Positions 7,350-13,082 of a DNA stretch of 13,082 nt are shown in pieces. Numbering within the stretch: position 1 is the first letter of the stretch; each line of letters starts with the position of its first letter. The position numbers and the translations under genes are program-made. The DNA comes from Phoronis pallida (lineage: Eukaryota > Phoronida > Phoronidae). The notes beneath the pieces were generated by a model that saw only the letters and a program-made list of their open reading frames with translations, did not search any database and was not told where the DNA came from. The DNA lies in the NCBI GenBank assembly GCA_028565715.1, contig JAOXYC010177136.1:1-13082 (forward strand), in the 5' to 3' direction.

Positions 7350-7747
7350 ATATTGCTTAGGGCTTATGCCTTTTAAACTTCTTCACGTATTGTCGGCATC
7401 GTAATTATAACTGAATTCGTTGCATGCTTCCACCAATTTAGTCCTGAGGCAGATCGCCGAACCTTGTAATCTCTGAAAACAATATTACTATTGTTTCTGA
7501 TAGAGGAGACCTTACTGATGATAAATCAGCAGGATGCCATCGTGGCATTTTTTTTATTCACCAAAATCTATAACCGTCTCTCAACCGAAATTTTAAAAAC
7601 GAGTGAAGGTTACACTTCAACCATTATTCGACATTAGGAAATTGAAATTAGTGTAAAAACATGTATTTTTTAGTGAGAAGACACATGGTTATTCAACCTG
7701 TAATAAATTAATTTTGTTTTTATAAGCATTGTTTATGACGTAAATTC

Positions 7748-8820
7748 AAAATGGCCTCCAAATAGGGAAGTCGAAGCCACATTGTAAATATATCTTGATT
7801 ATATTCCGGTTTGAGAGCATGTTTTTGGTAGCAAAATGTGTGATTTATTAAAAAGTTAAAATTAACATGGATCAGCATAAGCTTTTTGAAATCTTAAAAT
7901 CCAAAATGGCCGCCAAATAGGAAAGCAAAGACAACCAAACGTGCATTTTGGTTATATTTTGGTTTTAGAGCTTGCTTTTGCAAGGTGAATGTTTGTTTTA
8001 TTAAAATAATACAAATTTTAAAAAAGCTAAAATGAATCAGCATGCGTTTTCGATATCAAAATATTCAAAATGGCCGCCAAACAGGGTAGCAAAGGCAAAG
8101 AAAAGGCATATCTTGGCTATATTTTGCTTAAAGAGTTCGTTTTTAGTAGAAAATTGTGTGCTTTATTTAATTGAACATTTACATGGATCAGCATATGTCT
8201 TCCATACCACATTCAAAATGGCCGCCATACAGGGGCGGCAAAGTCACATTTTAGACATATTTTGGAGTTTCTTGGTGAACGAGCTTGCTTTTGGTGGCAA
8301 AATGCCCGATTCGTTACTTGAATAAAACATTTTAACGTTTAACATGAATCAGTATTTGTTTTTAAAACCAAAACTTTCAAAATGGCCGCCAACCAGGGAA
8401 AGCAAAGTCGATTAAATGACAGTTCTTGGTAATATTTTGGTGTACGAGCTTTCTTTTTTTTTAGCTTTATGTGTGGTATTTAAATAAACATGTCATGTTG
8501 AATGATTGACATGGATGACCATATGTTATCGAAATCGTCAATTTTAAAATAGTCGCCAACATAGAGATCAAAGTCAAACAAAAGACAAATATTTGTTATA
8601 TTTTGGTTTTAAAGCTTGTTTAGGTTGCTATATGTGAACTCTGTTAGATAGGTAAATAAATCTCAAAATGGCCGCCAAACAAGGGATGAAAGGTCACATA
8701 TTAGACATGTATTGGTGATATTTTGGTATAAAATCTCGTTTTTGGTTGCAAAATGTTTGTAAAAAGTATTGGTTACATAAATTAAATGTTGAAGAGGTTG
8801 ACATGGATCAGCATATGCTT
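7748..8820 (+). repeat. Left-arm tandem array, seven units
   Basis: AAAATGGCCGCC-type cores start at 7748, 7903, 8067, 8215, 8379, 8546 and 8665. Spacings are 155, 164, 148, 164, 167 and 119 bp. Each unit runs through CAAA(C/T)AGGG-AGCAAAG, ATATTTTGGTTT-A-AGCTTG, GCAAAATGTGTG and ACATGGATCAGCATATG. The units differ by many substitutions and indels, so the array is old. Units 1 (GGCCTCC) and 6 (AGTCGCC) have the most changed cores. Confidence 0.85.
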
Positions 8821-8849
8821 ATCCACAGGGCATGTTATCTTTTAAAAAA

Positions 8850-9614
8850 ACTTATCTTTTTATCAAAACAAATATTTGCCTACTGAAAACAAGCACCATA
8901 ACCAAATTATAACCAAGATATGTCTCTTATTTGTCTTTGCTTTCCTTGTTTGGCGGCCATTTTAAAACTTTTGGTTTCAAAAACATGTGCTGATCTATAT
9001 ACAATTTTTCTATGCTTTATTTATTTAACGACGCCGGCACTCTGCTACCAAAAATAAGTCCAATCACCAACAAAAATCCCAACATATGTCTAATTTTTTA
9101 CTTAACTGACCATGTTCGGCGGCCATTTTGAATTTTGTGGTATTGAAAACATGTGTTGATCCATGAAAATATTTCAAATGTTTCATCTATTTCATAAGGC
9201 ACACATTTTTCTACAAAAAAACGAGCTCTTAAAGCAAAATATAGCCAAGATATGCCTTTTGTTTGCCTTTGCAACCCTGTTTGGCGGCCATTTTGAATTT
9301 TTTGGTACCGTAAACGTATGCTCGGATTCATGCAGGCTTTTTAAAATTCGTATTCCTATAATAAAACCAACATTCACCTTGCAAAAGCAAGCTCTTAAAC
9401 CAAAATATAACCAACATACGCATTTTGCTTGTCTTTGCTTCCCCCCTTTGGTGGCCATTTTGGTTTTTAAGAATTCGAAAACTATCCTGATCCATGAAAA
9501 TCTTATCTTTTTAACAAATCGCACCTTTTGCTACCGAAAACATGCTCTTAAACTAAAATATAATCAAGATATATCTATTATATAGCTTTGACTTCCCTAT
9601 TTGGCGACAATTTT
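8850..9614 (-). repeat. Right-arm tandem array, five units in reverse orientation
   Basis: GGCGGCCATTTT-type cores end at about 8963, 9129, 9294, 9461 and 9614 (spacing 166, 165, 167 and 153 bp). They are reverse complements of the left-arm units, with the matching CATGTG-TGATC and CCAAAATATAACCAAGATATG parts. The arm has two units fewer than the left, so the arms were resized independently after the inversion formed. Confidence 0.85.
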
Positions 9615-9957
9615 GAATTTACGTCATAAAAATGCTTTTCAAAAATTTTAAAATATTACAGGTTGAATAAGCATGTTTTCACATTAATTCCAATATCCTA
9701 TATCGAGTAGTAGCTGAAATGCAACCATCACTCGTTTTTAAAATTTCGGTTAGGAGACCGTTATAGATTTTTGTCAATAAAAAAATTTCCCCAAAGATGC
9801 CACGATGGCATTCTCCGGATTTATGATCAGTAAGGTCTCCTCTCATAGAAACAGCAATAAAATTGCTGTTATCAGAGAAAACATGGTTCGGCCAAATATT
9901 CGATTCTGCCTCAGGACTAATTATGTTAGAATCATGTGGACAGTGTGCTTTATGTTT

Positions 9958-10174
9958 TGTTCTAATAACAATAATGTCGGTAGGCCTATCTATATACCGC
10001 TTTATTCCTAAGCGGTTCTCAACAGTGGACCTTTAAAACCGAGCTAAGGGGTAAAAAGAAACTTTTTCAGAAAATTCACTAGGTCTACCTGGATTCGAAC
10101 CGTCAACTCCAGTAGAAATTGGGGTTGTCGAAGATTATGCGGGCGCCCCTATAACACACTAGGCCATCAAGACC
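9958..10174 (-). mobile_element. tRNA-derived SINE (SINE-1), minus strand
   Basis: Read on the minus strand from 10174, GGTCTTGATGGCCTAGTG gives an A-box-like start. GGTTCGAATCC (10101-10091) is a consensus pol III B box, and GTAGACC closes a partial acceptor stem with GGTCT. The 93-nt head has a degenerate anticodon arm and is not a working tRNA. The body runs to AAAGCGGTATATAGATAGG and an ATTATTGTTATT tail (about 9961-9975). It resembles SINE-2 in its tail, with a GCG-TATA motif and ATT repeats. The limits are approximate. Confidence 0.6.
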
Positions 10175-10192
10175 ATCTGAAGTTATAGCTGT

Positions 10193-10824
10193 TTAAGGAT
10201 ACGGTGATGGCTAATTGAAACAAAAATAAAAAGTTCTGTTTTAAAGCATTTCCAGCCATCAAAAAATGTGTTAGTGACACTCAGACATACCCCAGGGGTC
10301 TTAGAATCTATTGTGTACAATTTTTTTTTAAATTGATGACTTGGAAAATTGGGTCATTTTTAGGTAAAATTTGTGTTTTTCGAAATAAGACAATGGGAGA
10401 TCGTTTCTGAGATATGAGCTCGGCCAAAAATCAAGGGTTGGAAATTTTTTCGTCAATCCAAACAATTCCCAACCGTTGATTTTTGGAAGCTCATATCTCG
10501 TAAACTAAGATTTATTTCAAAAATCCGAGACACCTTTTCAGAGTCCAATAACATAAAAGATAGATTGCAAAATGTTATAGCATTACGGCAAGCCAACTAC
10601 TCAGAAACGATCTCCCAATATGATATTTCGAAAAACACAAAGGTTACCTAAAAATGACACAATTTTCCAACTTGTCATTTTTTTTCAAAAAAAAACATTG
10701 TACACAATTGATTTTAGACCCCTGGTGTATGTCTGAGTGTCGCTAACAAAGTTTTTGATGGCTGGAAATGCTTTAAAAAAAAACTTTTTATTTTTGTTCC
10801 AATTAGCCATCACCGTATCCTTAA
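10193..10824. mobile_element. Palindromic MITE with TTAA target duplications
   Basis: TTAA flanks both sides (10193-10196, 10821-10824). The inverted arms begin GGATACGGTGATGGCTAATT at 10197 and, on the other strand, at 10820. The arms are about 210-220 bp each and highly similar. The asymmetric centre contains another hairpin (GAGATATGAGCT at 10409 against 10488-10499, and CCAAAAATCAA-GGTTGG). No transposase is encoded. TTAA duplication is used by piggyBac and Kolobok elements, so a non-autonomous derivative of one of those is likely. High arm similarity makes it one of the younger elements here. Confidence 0.82.
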
Positions 10825-10829
10825 TATAC

Positions 10830-11142
10830 AAGTAATTATAATAATAATACCCAGTTCTTATACAGCGATTTCCTAATTCTTGATGCAGAAACTCAAAGCG
10901 CATTACAATACCCAATATCATTGCCCAGGCTGTGGATCTGTTCATTCGAGTTCCACTTCAACTCCCCGGGGAGGAAACAGCAAGCGAGCAGTATTCTCGA
11001 AAGAGTTGGCCTTACCATGCTAAGCACTCACACTATTAGTCCTAACCTAGCCCAGCAGGAAGCACTCATCCAAGGGCGCGAACCCAAGACCTTTTGTTAA
11101 AAGGCCGGGACACTAACCACTGAGCTACGAGCGCCTCCGTAC
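10830..11142 (-). mobile_element. tRNA-derived SINE (SINE-2), minus strand
   Basis: The minus strand 11134-11062 folds as a tRNA-like head. The acceptor GCGCTCG pairs with TGAGTGC (all seven pairs, two G-U). It has TAGCTCAGTGGTTAG as A box, a GCCTT/AAGGT anticodon stem with 7-base loop TTAACAA (anticodon AAC, valine type), and GGGTTCGCGCC as B box. The T arm is distorted, so it is not a functional tRNA. A unique body follows, then GCGCTTTGAG (10901-10892), CGCTGTATAAGAACTGGG and a (TTA)n tail (about 10851-10835). ATATAC occurs on both outer sides (10824-10829, 11143-11148), a possible short target duplication. It abuts the TTAA of the palindromic MITE. Confidence 0.75.
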
Positions 11143-11148
11143 ATATAC

Positions 11149-11767
11149 TCTGAATGCTGTATGGAGCTCTACACGAAACACCAGACATTTAATTAAGAAT
11201 AATGTTTTATTTGTGAAGTCCTTCGTTTAAATGTTATTCATACCCTGCTGATTTGAATATTACAGCTTGATCAGAAACTCTGAAAGGCACATTAAAATCA
11301 CTGTCTGAAATCGATGTACATGTATCATCGGATAGGTTTTTTATCGCTAAACTGTATGAAACACTTGATCTGGGTCACACGACTGATTTCACACGACCGA
11401 CCCTATGATCCGCGCAAGAAAAAACACATATCCAAAATATGCAAAACATTGTCGTTCTAAATGAACTTGAAATACATCTTTGGTCTATAGATAAAGGGTA
11501 ATATTTGAAAACTGCTATCAAAAAGGGATTTTTTCTCTCGATAATTTAAGAACTACGTAGTTCGGTTCATGGAGACTTTCCTGTTTTAACTTATGGTGGT
11601 ATTGATGTTAACCATCTTGTCAATTATGCTTATTCTAAACGTGTTTCCTAAATTTACATTTGTCCTATATATAGATGCAACGTATTAGCAATGGACAGCA
11701 GTGGTGCTGTCCCATTGTTTTAATCAAATGCCCGCGGTGTTGTACAATGCGATACTACTGATTTCAG
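11149..11767. other. Intron sequence before EGF exon 11768, small palindromes only
   Basis: I see no exon or mobile element here. Structures are a perfect 14-bp palindrome GAACTACGTAGTTC (11550-11563) and a hairpin CAATGGACAGCA-GTGG-TGCTGTCCCATTG (11689-11717). The acceptor of the next exon is CTGATTTCAG. Confidence 0.5.
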
Positions 11768-11863
11768 CCTGCTCGCCAGACTATTGTCGCAACGACGCCA
11801 CGTGTAGCGGAGATAACAACTGTCAATGTCATGGCGGCTATTGGGGTGTAAGATGCGAAAAGG
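11768..11863 (+). CDS. Internal exon encoding one EGF-like domain (phase 1-1)
   Basis: The acceptor is CTGATTTCAG (AG 11766-11767). The donor at 11864 is GTGGGT, weaker than the GTAAGG of its neighbours. Length is again 96 bp, phase 1-1. The translation gives CSPDYC, RNDATC, SGDNNC, QC and HGGYWGVRC with the same cysteine spacing as the other EGF exons. The CSP start and GYWG turn make it closest to exon 6785-6880, suggesting duplication within the array. It is followed by a 506-bp intron, much shorter than the two upstream, because no large element has entered it. Reading through the donor gives an open frame of no meaning. Confidence 0.87.
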
Positions 11864-12369
11864 GTGGGTAGCCTACATGTTATTGGTCTATATTTACACA
11901 GGTTATTGTGTTTACGTGTCAAGCCAAAGGCTTTGTCAGTGCTGGAGTCTTTGGACTTCGGATAAAATTGTTGTGGCTCTTAGGGAGATCACAGCTATTC
12001 ACGGCCAGTTACGTCTGTAACAATAGTAGGTCTCTTTGTCTTAGACCCACTGAACTTGTCCGAGGTCCCTGTACTTCCATTGAGAGTATGGTGATTGACA
12101 GGTGGATCAAAGTCATTGCAGGTATTTACTTCTAGAGCAATGGTAGATCTCTTTCTCGGTCCTGCATCACTGGAGTTCCCTGATGTCTCTCAATCTTGCA
12201 GAGAAGATAAATTCAATACCATTGAATTTAATAACAGTGTCATTTGACCAAACGTCTATTTCTCTTTTATCAATCGCCACATTACATAATCGATTACATA
12301 AAGTGACTTGCAAAGTTTCTTTTTTAGTAAAAATGGCGCGCTTTTACCGTAATCATATTTTCGTTTCAG

Positions 12370-12465
12370 CTTGTAAAAAAGACTATTGCGGGGCGCAGGG
12401 CTCCTGTTTTGGGGATAACCAGTGCAAGTGTGATTTGGGATATCATGGAGTTACTTGTGAAAAGG
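12370..12465 (+). CDS. Internal exon encoding one EGF-like domain (phase 1-1)
   Basis: The acceptor is TTTTCGTTTCAG (AG 12368-12369), the donor GTAAGG at 12466, the length 96 bp and the phase 1-1. It encodes CKKDYC, GAQGSC, FGDNQC, KC and DLGYHGVTC, the same six-cysteine pattern. It combines the GDNQC and DLGY of exon 6785-6880 with the GYHG turn of the ShKT/EGF exon. The frame would close soon after the donor if not spliced, so another exon must follow beyond the right edge. An in-frame ATG lies upstream of the acceptor but in sequence that looks intronic, so I do not take this as a first exon. Confidence 0.88.
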
Positions 12466-13082
12466 GTAAGGATAGAATGAAGTTGAAGAAATATTAAGTG
12501 AAGACGCAGATGTTCATGGTATAACGTTTCGGATTTATTCATGAATCCATCATCAGAAGAGTAGATACAAAATACAAAGCAGGAAAACAGTTTCAAAAAC
12601 TAGACAGTAATGTCTCATCAAAAGTCATGTGTAACTGTTTACTTATTGCCAAACACTAATATAATCAATACCGAGTGACAACCTTATCAATGTACGCTTT
12701 TAGATATTAAATAAATGATCTGCCTTGGAGGCGTTACTGGTAGAATAACACTATTTTGCAAATAAGTCGGGGAGTAAGCTACGAAAAAGTTTAGGATCCG
12801 CATAACATATTTTCATATAGATATATTCTGCAGAGAGTATTCAGCCAAAACGTCGATGATGCAACTTTTTATCATTGAGGAATTTAAATGAATTCGTGAG
12901 GTTTTTTAAAATGTATATATCAGGTGACCGGAAAAAAATGGCCTCTACTTTTAAAAGCTTGTATTTTTTGAAAATCTTTTTCAAAATCAACAATTTTTTT
13001 ACAGCTATTTTATGCATCTATTTTGTATTTGTCTGCGTAATTTTGTAGGATTTAATGAAAAAATGTGTCCTTGGCAAGAGTT
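12466..13082. other. Start of the next intron, possible mobile-element remnant at 12520-12565
   Basis: No further EGF exon is found before the right edge. ATAACGTTTCGGATTTATTC followed by ATGAATCCATCATCAG (about 12520-12556) resembles, from memory, sequence that recurs in many animal genomes as part of dispersed elements. A poly-T tract and TTTTTTACAG at about 13004 look like an acceptor, but no cysteine-rich frame follows it. Confidence 0.35.

Larger units (their letters stand above)
7436..9922. mobile_element. Large fold-back element, 2.5 kb, with opposed arrays of about 160-bp units
   Basis: The outer ends TTAGTCCTGAGGCAGA (from about 7439) and its reverse complement (9905 to about 9920) mark inverted termini. 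Similarity continues inward through ATGCCATCGTGGCAT, AACCGAAATTTTAAAAACGAG and ATGACGTAAATTCAAAAT. Then both arms become tandem arrays of opposite orientation meeting at about 8840. No intact transposase is encoded; open frames inside are translations of the repeat. The immediate flanks, AATTT on the left and AATTA on the right, are an imperfect candidate target duplication. The architecture resembles Foldback/Galileo-like elements known from flies, but no sequence link to those is claimed. Confidence 0.82.
938..12465 (+). other. Partial gene model: modular ShKT/EGF extracellular protein, four internal exons
   Basis: I group exons 938-1150, 6785-6880, 11768-11863 and 12370-12465 into one gene. 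They share strand, phase 1-1 boundaries, EGF spacing and the ending G-Y-[WH]-G-x-x-C. Introns between them are 5634, 4887 and 506 bp. Symmetric phase 1 exons can be gained or skipped without breaking frame, the classic pattern of shuffled extracellular modules. EGF strings of this kind occur in secreted adhesion, matrix and scavenger-type proteins. No transmembrane, lectin, protease or other telling domain is present, so the function cannot be named. That all four exons join in one transcript is inference; mRNA data would settle it. Confidence 0.7.

Noticed and set aside
7748-8690. Regularly spaced repeats resembling a CRISPR array
   Set aside because: The period is about 160 bp, the whole unit is repeated rather than a short repeat with unique spacers, and the setting is animal DNA.
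9098-9585. Open frames up to 140 codons on both strands within the fold-back element
   Set aside because: They are translations of the about 165-bp repeat units, shown by the repeated SKWPPNRVAKA-type peptides in several frames; not a transposase.
10082-10174. Functional tRNA gene
   Set aside because: The B box is perfect but the anticodon arm does not fold and the acceptor stem is only partly paired; a SINE body and tail follow.
11062-11134. Functional tRNA-Val(AAC) gene
   Set aside because: Acceptor and anticodon stems pair, but the T arm is distorted with extra bases and a SINE body with ATT tail follows directly.
12366-12596. Minus-strand frame with an SSDDGFMNKSETL-type peptide
   Set aside because: Much of it is antisense of the EGF exon; the rest is probably a dispersed-element remnant. 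No gene is supported.
13000-13082. Possible further exon after TTTTTTACAG
   Set aside because: The following bases carry no EGF or ShKT cysteine spacing, and no donor is seen before the edge.

Overview
The window looks like animal nuclear DNA, most likely from a marine invertebrate. The evidence is four extracellular-domain exons with GT/AG splice sites in long AT-rich introns, tRNA-derived SINEs, and many fold-back DNA elements. A ShKT domain joined to EGF domains suits cnidarians and molluscs, but I cannot place the species. No bacterial or viral gene organisation is visible.

Genes. Positions 1-196 on the minus strand hold one exon of an AMSH/STAMBP-type JAMM deubiquitinase, running off the left edge. 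The second catalytic His of its H-x-H zinc motif reads as Asn. From 938 to 12465 on the plus strand lies the middle of a modular secreted or cell-surface gene. One exon encodes ShKT + EGF (938-1150). Three exons encode one EGF domain each (6785-6880, 11768-11863, 12370-12465), each exactly 96 bp. All four exons are phase 1 at both ends, and all four EGF domains share the spacing C-x4-C-x5-C-x5-C-x-C-x8-C. The array probably continues beyond both edges. A decayed, frameshifted copy of the ShKT/EGF junction (844-920) sits directly against the acceptor of the first exon.

Introns. The 5.6 kb intron after the first exon holds inverted-repeat elements (1185-1562, 2718-3195), short tandem arrays (1652-1830, 1919-2079), and a diverged segmental duplication (3208-3880 and 4239-6060). 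The second copy of that duplication carries a 396-bp TIR element (4541-4936), for which the first copy serves as the empty site, and an insertion of about 830 bp with a CpG-rich repeat and an E-box palindrome. A TIR element with a 5-bp target duplication (6222-6504) follows. The 4.9 kb intron after 6880 holds an unidentified broken coding-like stretch (6978-7349). It then holds a nearly unbroken block of four mobile elements: a 2.5 kb fold-back of 7 + 5 opposed repeat units (7436-9922), a SINE (about 9958-10174), a palindromic element with TTAA duplications (10193-10824), and a second SINE (about 10830-11142).

The exons together would give a chain of disulfide-rich extracellular modules. Nothing in the sequence links the JAMM fragment to that gene; they are neighbours in opposite orientation.
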